A model generated the notes under the pieces. The model did no database searches. It was not told where the DNA came from and worked only from the letters and a program-made list of their open reading frames with translations. Shown here piece after piece: positions 42,967 through 51,143 of a stretch of 51,812 nucleotides of DNA. Both the position numbers and the translations under genes were made by a program. Origin of the DNA: Deltaproteobacteria bacterium (GTDB taxonomy: Bacteria; Desulfobacterota; Desulfarculia; JACQYL01); NCBI GenBank assembly GCA_016208165.1, contig JACQYL010000015.1:1-51812 (forward strand), given 5' to 3'. How positions within the stretch are numbered: the stretch's first letter is position 1; the number at the start of each line of letters is the position of its first letter.

Positions 42967-43967
42967 TTCTCAACCCGGCCATCATCGCTTTGATTCTGGG
43001 ATCGCTGCTGCTAAGCCTTTTCGCCGTGTATTCGTCCGCCATCGGCTGGCGTATCATCCGGCGCTGGGACATCCGATCCGGAAGCGAGCTGCAAGTGTCC
43101 CTGGAGCGCAAGACGTACCTGATTTCCACGGTGCTGGCTTACCTGATGGGCTTCCAGCTCTTTTCCTTCTTCCTCTTCATCTATACCTCGGATGTCCTCC
43201 ACGAGATATTCATCGGGGCCATGTGCGCGGCCGGAACACTCAACGTTGACCCCCACGGGTATCCAGCGCTGCTGGTCAAGATCGCCAACGTGGTGTCGTG
43301 CGGGGTCTGGTTGTCCATGAATCACATAGATAACCAGGCGGAAGACTATCCGCTCATACGGCCGAAATACAAGTTCTTGATGTTCCTGACGGGGATGCTG
43401 TTGCTCGAAACGTATTTACAGTTACGGTATTTCAGCGGTATGAGGGCGGACGTGATCACCTCCTGCTGCGGAACCCTGTTCAGCGAAAGCAGTGAGACCA
43501 TAACCGGCGAACTGGCCGGCATTCCCAGCATAGCATCCCAGATCATCCTTTTTGCCAGTTTTCTTCTAACCATCCGGGTGGGAGGGTACTACCTCTGGAC
43601 GGGTAAAGGGGCCAAGGCCTTCTCGAGAATGAGCGTTTGGTTCTTCGTATTCGCCCTGGTGGCCCTGATTTCATTTATATCTCTTTATTATTACGAACTG
43701 CCGACCCATCATTGCCCTTTCTGCGTGCTGCAGAAGGAGTACCACTATATCGGATATCCCATGTATATCACCTTGCTCACCGGAAGCATTTTCGGGATCA
43801 GCGTCGGCCTGATGAACCGCTATCGGGACATCGATTCGCTCAAATCGATTATTGCCAAGATCCAAGTCCGATGGTGCTGGGCGGCCATGTTGAGTTATCT
43901 GGCATTCATGCTGATCGCCCTATACCCGATGATCTTTTCCGATTTTCACCTGGAAGGGTCTTTATGA
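42963..43967 (+). CDS. Eight-helix membrane protein with DsbB-like CPFC motif
   Basis: A protein of 334 aa; the start ATG at 42963 overlaps the ATPase stop (ATGA), and a longer frame from 42891 would run inside that gene. About eight membrane helices. Cysteines stand at 88, 113, 168-169 (TSCCG), 251 and 254 (HHCPFCVLQKEYHYIGYP), and 305. The segment CPFCVLQK-x3-Y resembles the CPxC-x-LQR-x3-Y block of DsbB, but it lies in the C-terminal part, not near the N-terminus as in DsbB. A quinone-linked thiol oxidoreductase or a Cu(I) relay through cysteine pairs are both possible. I do not know the family. Its stop overlaps the adaptor gene start by 4 bases. Confidence 0.75.
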   Translation: MILNPAIIALILGSLLLSLFAVYSSAIGWRIIRRWDIRSGSELQVSLERKTYLISTVLAYLMGFQLFSFFLFIYTSDVLHEIFIGAMCAAGTLNVDPHGYPALLVKIANVVSCGVWLSMNHIDNQAEDYPLIRPKYKFLMFLTGMLLLETYLQLRYFSGMRADVITSCCGTLFSESSETITGELAGIPSIASQIILFASFLLTIRVGGYYLWTGKGAKAFSRMSVWFFVFALVALISFISLYYYELPTHHCPFCVLQKEYHYIGYPMYITLLTGSIFGISVGLMNRYRDIDSLKSIIAKIQVRWCWAAMLSYLAFMLIALYPMIFSDFHLEGSL

Positions 43968-44992
43968 TGGACCAGCAAAAAACAGCAAGATCCGACACGT
44001 GGAATACGATCCGTCCTTTTTTTAAGAGGCACGTCAAGGCGGCGGGCGCTCTCTGCTTGGTCCTGACATTCCTGGGAGGGTATTGGATTCGTGGGGATAC
44101 GAGGCCCGAGCTGACCGCCCCCACGCCGGAGGAACTGGCGAAAATGTCCGGACTGCAACCAGGTAACGAGAACGTCCTCTATGCCTGTCCCATGATGTGC
44201 ATTCCACCGCGGGAAAGTCCGGGCTTATGCCCGGTGTGCGGAATGGAGCTTTTTGCAGTGCCCAAGGGCGACCATGATCACGACGGCGAGCCGCCCAGGA
44301 TCGAACTGACCGAAGCGGCAGACGTGATGGCCGAAGTGGAACTGGCGCCGGTGGAAAAGAAGTTCGTATCCGTCAGGGTGAAAACGTTCGGTCAGGTCGT
44401 GGCCAGCCCGGACAGCTTCGTGGCTGGAGACCCCAAGGGGCTGATGGCGCGGCTGTTCGTTTATGAATCGGATTTCCCCAAGATCCGGCTCGGCCAAGAG
44501 GTGACGTTCGTGACGGACGCCTATCCCGGCGTCACCTTTAAAGGCTCGATCGCTTTTATTGGTCTGGTGAACGATGCCTATACCAGGACCTTCAACGTGG
44601 GCGCCATCTTCGAAGATACGCAAAACCTTCTCATTCCCGGCATGATCGTCCGCGCCGACATCAAAACCGTGGTGACCGGTCGAGGCGGTGTAGCGGACGT
44701 AAACGCTCCCCTCAGCCTGGCGCCCACGGTGATCCCGTCTTCCGCCCCCCTGATTACCGGCGAGCGGGCGGTGGTCTATGTGGCCGTGCCGGGCCTCGAT
44801 CGGACGTACGAAGGCCGGGAAGTCGTACTCGGACCCCGTGCCGAAGATTATTACATCGTTTTCTCCGGCCTGGAGCCTGGAGAGATGGTGGTGGCGAAGG
44901 GCGCGTTCAAGATCGACAGCGCTCTTCAGATTCAGGCCCGTCCCAGTATGATGAACCCGGCTGCGGCACAAAAGAGGCCTTTCGGAGAATAG
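43964..44992 (+). CDS. Short CusB-type membrane fusion protein with heavy-metal-binding domain
   Basis: A protein of 342 aa from ATG 43964, overlapping the previous stop as ATGA, with GGAAGGG upstream. One N-terminal helix (~26-42) anchors it. A heavy-metal-binding module follows with C75 (YACPMM), C89 and C92 (GLCPVCGMEL), then a His-Asp patch (GDHDHDGE). The beta-barrel and membrane-proximal domains are those of CusB (FVYESDFPKIRLGQEVTF, DAYPGVTFKGSIAFIG, TRTFNVGAIF, LIPGMIVRADI). Between residues ~145 and 160, where CusB carries both lipoyl halves and the alpha-hairpin (about 110 residues), there is almost nothing. The reading frame is clean, so this looks like an evolved form, not a broken gene. 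Partner pump is next, 9 bases on. Confidence 0.88.
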   Translation: MMDQQKTARSDTWNTIRPFFKRHVKAAGALCLVLTFLGGYWIRGDTRPELTAPTPEELAKMSGLQPGNENVLYACPMMCIPPRESPGLCPVCGMELFAVPKGDHDHDGEPPRIELTEAADVMAEVELAPVEKKFVSVRVKTFGQVVASPDSFVAGDPKGLMARLFVYESDFPKIRLGQEVTFVTDAYPGVTFKGSIAFIGLVNDAYTRTFNVGAIFEDTQNLLIPGMIVRADIKTVVTGRGGVADVNAPLSLAPTVIPSSAPLITGERAVVYVAVPGLDRTYEGREVVLGPRAEDYYIVFSGLEPGEMVVAKGAFKIDSALQIQARPSMMNPAAAQKRPFGE

Positions 44993-45001
44993 CAGACTTC
45001 C

Positions 45002-48000
45002 ATGTCCAGACCACCCGGCCAAGAATCCGAGAGCCCGGAACAAACAGAACTGGTTGCCCGCAACTGGATCGACAGGATCATTCGGTTTTGTCTGACCCGG
45101 CCGGTGATCATTCTGCTGCTTGCGATCCTTGCCGTGGTGTGGGGACTTATGGTGGCGCCCTTCAACTGGAGCCTGGGCGGTTTTCCAAGGTCGCCCATAC
45201 CGTCCGACGCCATTCCGGATATTGGGGAAAACCAGCAGATCGTGTTCACCGAATGGATGGGACGCTCGCCCCGGGATGTGGAAGACCAGGTGACCTATCC
45301 CCTGGCCGTGGCCTTGATGGGTGTTCCGAACGCGAAGACGGTGCGCTGTTTTTCGATGTTCGGCTTCTCGACCGTCTACATTATTTTCGACGAGAATGTC
45401 GATTTCTATTGGAGCCGTTCCCGTGTCCTCGAGAAATTGAACAGCCTTCCACCGAACGCTCTGCCGGCCGGAGTGAAACCGACCTTGGGCCCCGACGCCA
45501 CCGAACTGGGACAAGTGTTCTGGTATACCTTGGAGGGGCGGGATGAACAGGGCCGTCCGACGGGAGGCTGGGATCTGCAGGAGTTGCGCAGCTTACAGGA
45601 CTGGTACGTCCGGTATGCTCTTCTCTCCGCCGACGGTGTCAGTGAAGTGGGGTCGATCGGCGGGTACGTCCAGGAATACCAGGTGGACGTGGACCCCGAC
45701 TTGATGAGGGCATATGACATCGGCCTCATGGACGTGGTTCAGGCCGTGCAGAAGTCCAATCAAGACGTCAGCGCCAACACGGTCGAAATGAACCAAGTCG
45801 AGTATATGATCAGGGGCGTGGCCTTCGTCAAGTCGCTCCAGGATCTGAACGAGACCGTCATCACCCTGAACAATGGAGTACCTGTCCTGCTCAGCAACGT
45901 GGCCCAGGTAACACTCGGACCTGCGGTGCGGAGAGGCGCCCTGGATAAGGGCGGGGCCGAGGTGGTCGGCGGGGTGGTCGTGGCCCGATACGGACAGAAC
46001 CCTCTACAGACGATCAAGAACATACGGGCCAAAATCGATGAAATTTCACCCGGATTGCCGCAGAAGACACTGGCCGACGGACGGATCAGCAAGCTGCAGA
46101 TCGTTCCGTTCTATGACCGCTCAGGCCTGATCGTCGAAACACTGAACACCCTGCAGGATGCGATCGGTCTGGAAATACTGGTGACGATTCTGGTCGTGAT
46201 CGTCATGCTGCTCCACCTGTCCAGCTCACTGCTGATTGCCGGCCTGCTTCCTCTGGCGGTCCTGACGGCTTTCGTGGCCATGAAGGTATTTGGTGTCGAC
46301 GCAAACATTGTGGCCCTGTCCGGCATCGCCATCGCCATCGGCACCATGGTGGACATGGGCATCATCATTATAGAGAACGTTACACGGCATCTGGAACATG
46401 CAACGCCGAACAGGAATCTATTGTCGGTCATTTTCGGGGCTGCAAGCGAAGTGGGCAGCTCGGTGGTCACCGCAGCGGCCACGACCATCGTCAGTTTTCT
46501 GCCCGTATTCACCATGGAAGCGGCCGAGGGGAAGCTCTTCCGCCCTCTTGCCTTCACCAAAACCTTCGCACTCGTCGCTTCCATATTGGTGGCGTTGACG
46601 ATCATCCCGCCGCTGGCCTATCTCCTTCGCAGCAATCTCATGAACAGGTGGAAGAAGGCCTGGTTGTTCTACGAGGGAATCATGTACCTGGGCCTGGTGC
46701 TGGCCATCTGGGTGAGCACGACCCTGGGCGTGATCGTGGCGGCGGTCGGGGCTTTTTACCTGATCAAGCCCAAGCTTCCTCCGGGATTTGGCCCATGGGT
46801 CCCTCTCGTCACCTCGATCCTCGCCACAGCCGCAGTGGTTTTGCTGCTGGGTAAAGCCTGGATGCCCCTCGGCCTGGGCGAAGGCTTCCGGCGGAATCTG
46901 ATTTTCATCGTATTGCTTCTGGGCGCCATCCTGACCTTGTTTCAACTCTTTCACTATTTCTACACGCGCATACTCGGATGGTGCCTGAACCATAAGAAGG
47001 CCTTTCTGTCGGCTCCAGTGGCGATGCTCCTGTTAGGCGCGTTGATTTGGCTTGGCTTTAACGGTCTTTTCGGCTGGCTTCCCAATTCGATCCGGAGCAA
47101 TCCATACGTCTCCAAGGTCTCACATGCCTTGCCGGGATTGAAAAAAGAGTTCATGCCCCCGCTCGACGAGGGTTCGTACCTGTATATGCCTGTCACCTTG
47201 CCGCACGCATCCATCGGCGAGGTGATGGACGTCCTGAGAAAGCAGGACATACGGATTCAAGCTATACCGGAAGTGGAGTGCGTGGTGGGAAAGTTGGGAC
47301 GAGCGGACAGTCCTTTGGATCCGGCGCCGGTGTCCATGATAGAGACCGTGGTCAATTTCGTCCCGGAATACTTACGGGACGATGCCGGCCGAATCGGCAC
47401 CTACCAGTACGATCCGGAGCAAGTTGATCTTTTCCGCAAACCGGACGGCGCCTTGGCTTACGCGGCGGATGGATTTCCGTACGTAGTCCCCGGCCGTTTC
47501 ATCCGCGATAAGGAGGCGCGCTTGATTCCGGATCCCTCGGGACGTCCCTTCCGCCTCTGGCGTCCGGCATTACTGCCCGACCTCAACCCGGGCCGGGCGG
47601 CCTGGACGGGCATCCGCCGACCCGACGACATTTGGATCGCCGTCTCCGAAGCCGGCCGCCTGCCCGGTGTAACAGCAGCACCGAGGCTCCAGCCGATATC
47701 CGCTCGCATCGTCATGCTGCAAAGCGGCATCAGCGCCAGCATGGGCGTCAAGGTGAGCGGCCCCGACTTGGAAACCATCCAGGAAGTGGGATTCCAGATC
47801 GAGAAGCTTCTCCGCCAGGTTCCGGCGATCGATCCTCAGACGGTGATCGCGGAACGAATCATCGGAAAGCCCTACCTGGAAATCCACATCGACCGGAAAG
47901 CCGCGGCCCAGTACGGTGTTTCAATCCAGGACATTCAGGACGTGATCGAAACCGCCATCGGCGGCAAGAAGGCCACGACCACCGTGGAAGGCCGGGAACG

Positions 48001-48940
48001 CTACCCGGTGCGGATCCGATATCTGAGAGAGCTTCGCGATCGAATCGACCTGTTGGGCGAGGTTGTGGTCCCGACGCCGATCGGCGCCCAGATCCCGCTC
48101 AAGCAGCTGACGAAAATCGAGTACGTGCGCGGCCCCCAGATGATCAAGAACGAGGATACGTTTCTGACGGGATATGTATTGTTCGAAAAGAAACCGGAAT
48201 ACTCTGAAGTGGAGGCGGTGGATCAAGCTCGAACCTACCTGACTTATGAGATAGAGAGGGGAGAGTTCGTCATTCCGGCCGGCGTCAGCCACACTTTCGT
48301 GGGATCCTTCGAGAACCAGGTGCGGGCACAGAAAAAGCTAATGGTGATTCTGCCCTTGTCCCTGTTCGTCATCCTCATCATCCTTTACCTGCATTTCAAC
48401 AATCTGATCACCGCCTCCCTGGTGTTTACAAGCATCGGAGTGGCTTGGGCCAGTGGTTTCATCATGCTCTGGCTCTACGGACAGAGTTGGTTCCTGGATT
48501 TCACGATTCTAGGGAACAACATGCGGGATCTTTTCCAGGTTCATCCCATCAACCTGAGCGTGGCCGTATGGGTGGGGTTCCTCGCCCTCTTCGGAATTGC
48601 GTCGGACGACGGCGTGATCATGGCCACCTATCTGGACGACACCTTCGCCGCGAAGCGGCCGGACACCGTTCAGGCTGTTCGCGAAGCAACCATCGAGGCC
48701 GGGGGCAGACGCGTGCGACCGTGCCTTATGACCACGGCAACCACCGTACTGGCCTTGTTGCCCGTGCTGACATCCACTGGGCGCGGGTCGGACATTATGG
48801 TGCCAATGGCCATCCCATCCTTCGGGGGAATGGTATTCGGGGTGATCACGATTCTGGTTGTGCCCGTGCTGTATTGCGCCCTGCAGGAACGAAAGATCCT
48901 CAAGAAAGAAGCGGAAAAGCATCTGATGAGCAGCGTTTGA
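45002..48940 (+). CDS. CusA/CzcA-family RND heavy-metal efflux pump, enlarged
   Basis: A protein of 1312 aa, about 265 longer than typical CusA. N-terminal RFCLTRPVIILLL and IPDIGENQQIVFTEW are family hallmarks. TM4 holds the proton-relay GTMVDMGIIIIEN (D451), TM10 has GIASDDGVIMATYLDD, and a substrate-site methionine lies in ARIVMLQSGISASMGVKVSG. Two insertions explain the length: residues ~550-655 add three or four extra membrane helices before TM7, and ~795-890 enlarge the periplasmic pore region with a Pro/Arg-rich loop. Such pumps use the proton gradient to expel Cu(I), Ag(I) or divalent metals from periplasm or cytoplasm through an adaptor and outer-membrane channel. No channel gene is in the window. 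Confidence 0.93.
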   Translation: MSRPPGQESESPEQTELVARNWIDRIIRFCLTRPVIILLLAILAVVWGLMVAPFNWSLGGFPRSPIPSDAIPDIGENQQIVFTEWMGRSPRDVEDQVTYPLAVALMGVPNAKTVRCFSMFGFSTVYIIFDENVDFYWSRSRVLEKLNSLPPNALPAGVKPTLGPDATELGQVFWYTLEGRDEQGRPTGGWDLQELRSLQDWYVRYALLSADGVSEVGSIGGYVQEYQVDVDPDLMRAYDIGLMDVVQAVQKSNQDVSANTVEMNQVEYMIRGVAFVKSLQDLNETVITLNNGVPVLLSNVAQVTLGPAVRRGALDKGGAEVVGGVVVARYGQNPLQTIKNIRAKIDEISPGLPQKTLADGRISKLQIVPFYDRSGLIVETLNTLQDAIGLEILVTILVVIVMLLHLSSSLLIAGLLPLAVLTAFVAMKVFGVDANIVALSGIAIAIGTMVDMGIIIIENVTRHLEHATPNRNLLSVIFGAASEVGSSVVTAAATTIVSFLPVFTMEAAEGKLFRPLAFTKTFALVASILVALTIIPPLAYLLRSNLMNRWKKAWLFYEGIMYLGLVLAIWVSTTLGVIVAAVGAFYLIKPKLPPGFGPWVPLVTSILATAAVVLLLGKAWMPLGLGEGFRRNLIFIVLLLGAILTLFQLFHYFYTRILGWCLNHKKAFLSAPVAMLLLGALIWLGFNGLFGWLPNSIRSNPYVSKVSHALPGLKKEFMPPLDEGSYLYMPVTLPHASIGEVMDVLRKQDIRIQAIPEVECVVGKLGRADSPLDPAPVSMIETVVNFVPEYLRDDAGRIGTYQYDPEQVDLFRKPDGALAYAADGFPYVVPGRFIRDKEARLIPDPSGRPFRLWRPALLPDLNPGRAAWTGIRRPDDIWIAVSEAGRLPGVTAAPRLQPISARIVMLQSGISASMGVKVSGPDLETIQEVGFQIEKLLRQVPAIDPQTVIAERIIGKPYLEIHIDRKAAAQYGVSIQDIQDVIETAIGGKKATTTVEGRERYPVRIRYLRELRDRIDLLGEVVVPTPIGAQIPLKQLTKIEYVRGPQMIKNEDTFLTGYVLFEKKPEYSEVEAVDQARTYLTYEIERGEFVIPAGVSHTFVGSFENQVRAQKKLMVILPLSLFVILIILYLHFNNLITASLVFTSIGVAWASGFIMLWLYGQSWFLDFTILGNNMRDLFQVHPINLSVAVWVGFLALFGIASDDGVIMATYLDDTFAAKRPDTVQAVREATIEAGGRRVRPCLMTTATTVLALLPVLTSTGRGSDIMVPMAIPSFGGMVFGVITILVVPVLYCALQERKILKKEAEKHLMSSV

Positions 48941-49181
48941 TACGCCCTGTGCGTACGTTTGCTGCTGCGAAAACAGATGAACCTGCGGTCCGAAGCCCGG
49001 AAAGGCCTTCCCGATAAAGCTCTTGCAATGTTGGATGGCTGCGCCTATTTTAATTTCCGTCAGGTGGTGACCGGAGCCCCCCTTTCCAGCGCCATTCCAA
49101 ACAGTGGGCTCAGCGGTCCGATTGCTTCGGCTTCGAATCCCGGATCATTGGAAAACCCTTCAACAACAGGGGAACCGCGCA

Positions 49182-49802
49182 ATGCGGCTTACGTATCTAC
49201 ACGATTTTGAAGAAACGGTTCTAAGCGGACTAACGCTCTCAGAGGCTTTGGATAAGATCGAAGGTTTTCACGGAAGTGTGGCTCCCGGCATTCTCATCGG
49301 AGGCCTGATGATCGATTTGGCCCAGGAGTTGGTCGGTGACTCGATACTATATAACGCGGTTGTGGAAACGCCCTACTGCCTGCCGGACGCCGTGCAGATT
49401 TTCACTCCGTGCACAATGGGAAACAACTGGCTTAAGGTGGTGGACTACGGACGGTTTGCAGTAACCCTATACAACAAAGACAGCGGCAAGGGTATTCGCG
49501 TTTGGGTCGATTTGAACAAGCTCGAAGGCTTTCGGGATGTGTTCAATTGGTTTCTGAAGCGGGCGCCCAAAAAGGAGCTGCCTCTCGATGTGTTGTTGCC
49601 TGCCATACTGCACGCAGGAAGAGAGATGCTCTCCTATCGAAACGTGCGGGTATTCGACCAGGCCTGGGGCGTCAAGAAAGGAGCTGTCGGTGTGTGCCCG
49701 GCATGCGGAGAATCCTACCCGGTGAACCACGGAACGGTCTGTCGTGCCTGCGCGGAAGGCCCCTACTACTGCGCATCAGAGGAACAGGAGCCTTTACAGT
49801 GA
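49182..49802 (+). CDS. FmdE-family protein with C-terminal zinc ribbon
   Basis: A protein of 206 aa from ATG 49182 (AGGGGA upstream); an upstream frame to 49104 is less likely. FmdE core: FHGSVAPGILIGGLMIDLA, then CLPDAVQIFTPCTMGNNWLKVVDYGRFAVTLYNKDSGKGIRVWVD. The C-terminus carries CxxC...CxxC (C172, C175, C187, C190), a zinc ribbon or rubredoxin-like knuckle, as in FmdE. FmdE is named for association with molybdenum formylmethanofuran dehydrogenase, but stand-alone homologues are widespread in sulfate reducers where their role is unclear. 241 bp after the RND pump and 9 bp before the hydrolase gene. Confidence 0.88.
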   Translation: MRLTYLHDFEETVLSGLTLSEALDKIEGFHGSVAPGILIGGLMIDLAQELVGDSILYNAVVETPYCLPDAVQIFTPCTMGNNWLKVVDYGRFAVTLYNKDSGKGIRVWVDLNKLEGFRDVFNWFLKRAPKKELPLDVLLPAILHAGREMLSYRNVRVFDQAWGVKKGAVGVCPACGESYPVNHGTVCRACAEGPYYCASEEQEPLQ

Positions 49803-49811
49803 GTCGGCTCT

Positions 49812-50687
49812 ATGGCCTTGAAGAGGTTCCATAAGTATATCAAACGGACAGCATGGATCCTGGCGTTGGTGTTTCCATTGACCTTGTTGGCCTTGCTGAC
49901 TCTCGCCGCGTGCTTCAAGCTGGACGAAGTGCTCATCTATCCCAGGTATGCCGCCCGTCGGGAACTCCGGCCCTTGCCGCCCTATCCTCACTTGGAGGAA
50001 GTGAGCTTCCGCACTCGGGATCACGTGCCGCTGGCGGGTTGGTTCATGGAACATCCCGCTCCCCTGGCTCGCATGGTGTATTTCAAAGGCGGCGGGGGAA
50101 ACGTATCCCTTCTGGGAGATGCTTTCGAACGCTTCTACAAGGGAGTTCCCGCTCATATCCTGTTTTTCGATTACCGCGGATACGGGCGGAATCCGGGGAA
50201 TCCCACGGAGCAGGGATTCTACTTGGATGGGGAAGCGGCGGTCCGTTATCTGTTGGATCGCGCTAAGGAAGATGACCTGCCATTGGTATTTTGGGGATAT
50301 TCCCTCGGTGGCCCCGTCAGCGCCCATGCTTCGCAAGTCTTTTCGCCGGACGGACTGATACTCGAATCAACGCTTCCCTCCGTGGAAGACCTGTTACCTA
50401 GCTTTTTGAAAGGGCGAAGAAGATGGTTTTTCCATGGTAACTTCAATACAGCCGGATTCCTCGAGAACGCCTCGTTTCCCATACTGATCATGCATTCAAG
50501 GGGTGATCGGGTGGTGCCGTTCGTTGCGGAAGAAATACTCTACGACAAGTTGGATGGCAGGGCGGAGTTCTTTGAACTGCCCGGGACCGTATCCCACGGA
50601 GGAATGGTGCGTGTGGATCATCCTGAATATTGGAGGCGGATTCGTTCGTTTATTGTTTCCCTGAGAAGCAATCGATCAACGAGATGA
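49812..50687 (+). CDS. Membrane-anchored alpha/beta hydrolase
   Basis: A protein of 291 aa. An N-terminal hydrophobic helix (AWILALVFPLTLLALLTLAA) anchors an alpha/beta-hydrolase fold. Its nucleophile elbow is GYSLGG (Ser164), the acid is probably Asp in MHSRGDRVVPF, and the base is His in GTVSHGGM. The oxyanion region YFKGGGGNVS and FFDYRGYGRNPG are typical of the ABHD13/17-like group. A cysteine in LTLAACFK could be a lipobox, but the helix is long and a true lipoprotein signal is uncertain. Substrate, probably an ester or thioester, is unknown. Likely co-transcribed with the FmdE-family gene 9 bases upstream. Confidence 0.85.
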   Translation: MALKRFHKYIKRTAWILALVFPLTLLALLTLAACFKLDEVLIYPRYAARRELRPLPPYPHLEEVSFRTRDHVPLAGWFMEHPAPLARMVYFKGGGGNVSLLGDAFERFYKGVPAHILFFDYRGYGRNPGNPTEQGFYLDGEAAVRYLLDRAKEDDLPLVFWGYSLGGPVSAHASQVFSPDGLILESTLPSVEDLLPSFLKGRRRWFFHGNFNTAGFLENASFPILIMHSRGDRVVPFVAEEILYDKLDGRAEFFELPGTVSHGGMVRVDHPEYWRRIRSFIVSLRSNRSTR

Positions 50688-51143
50688 AGCGAGTGCGGAC
50701 AAATATGGTTGCTTTTGAGCGACTCCGTTTATTTTTTTCTTGCCTTCCTAAAGGTTATTATTTATAAATTTATGATCCTTAGCGGAGCTTCAGCCCATAT
50801 AGGGGGCCCCCAAAGGGGATAGCGGGGTGCCGCATTCTGCAGTAAGGAAATGACACGCTTCAACTGAAATTAAATGAACGTGGAGAAGAAAAACGCGGCC
50901 AGGCCCGTTTCTATCGCGGGAAAAGTGTTGATTGTGAGGCTCTAGACAGTTAAGGCGTCTGGTATTGTCTGACCTGGAGAATCCATAGACCAAAGGGTGG
51001 TTCAGGCGAGACAAAGGATGCCTTTTTAATTTGGCTCGGAAACGTCAAGCGCCCCGTATCGCGTTTCTTGATTTCGGGCCGGGAGCAAACCTCTCCTCTC
51101 CCGTTATTTTGTTCTCCATAAGCATATTTCGAGGTTCGAACCT
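50688..51143 (+). other. Long leader/intergenic region upstream of thrS
   Basis: About 455 bases without a gene. The first part is AT-rich with a T-run (TTTATTTTTTT near 50730-50745) that could end the hydrolase transcript. A GC-rich patch with a GGGGGCCCCC palindrome follows near 50801-50812. The last 180 bases can fold into alternative hairpins listed separately. Confidence 0.45.
50967..51027 (+). promoter_or_regulatory. Candidate transcription attenuator ahead of thrS
   Basis: GTCT-GA-CCTG (50967-50976) can pair with CAGG-CG-AGAC (51003-51012). The AGGC of the latter (51004-51007) can instead pair with GCCT (51020-51023), which runs straight into T5 (51023-51027). AAAGG/CCTTT (51013-51025) is a further option. 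Two mutually exclusive hairpins, one ending in T residues, fit an attenuator; the loop holds AGGGTGG, the first half of the T-box antiterminator motif, but the second half does not match. Confidence 0.35.

Noticed and set aside
50800-50860. ATAGCGGGGTGCCGC segment resembling the 3' part of a cyclic-di-GMP-I riboswitch
   Set aside because: The conserved GCAAAGCC core and the first helix with its docking loop are not present upstream.
50990-51030. T-box riboswitch ahead of thrS
   Set aside because: Only AGGGTGG matches; the following NACCGCG and a Stem I with specifier loop are not recognisable. Kept only as a candidate attenuator.
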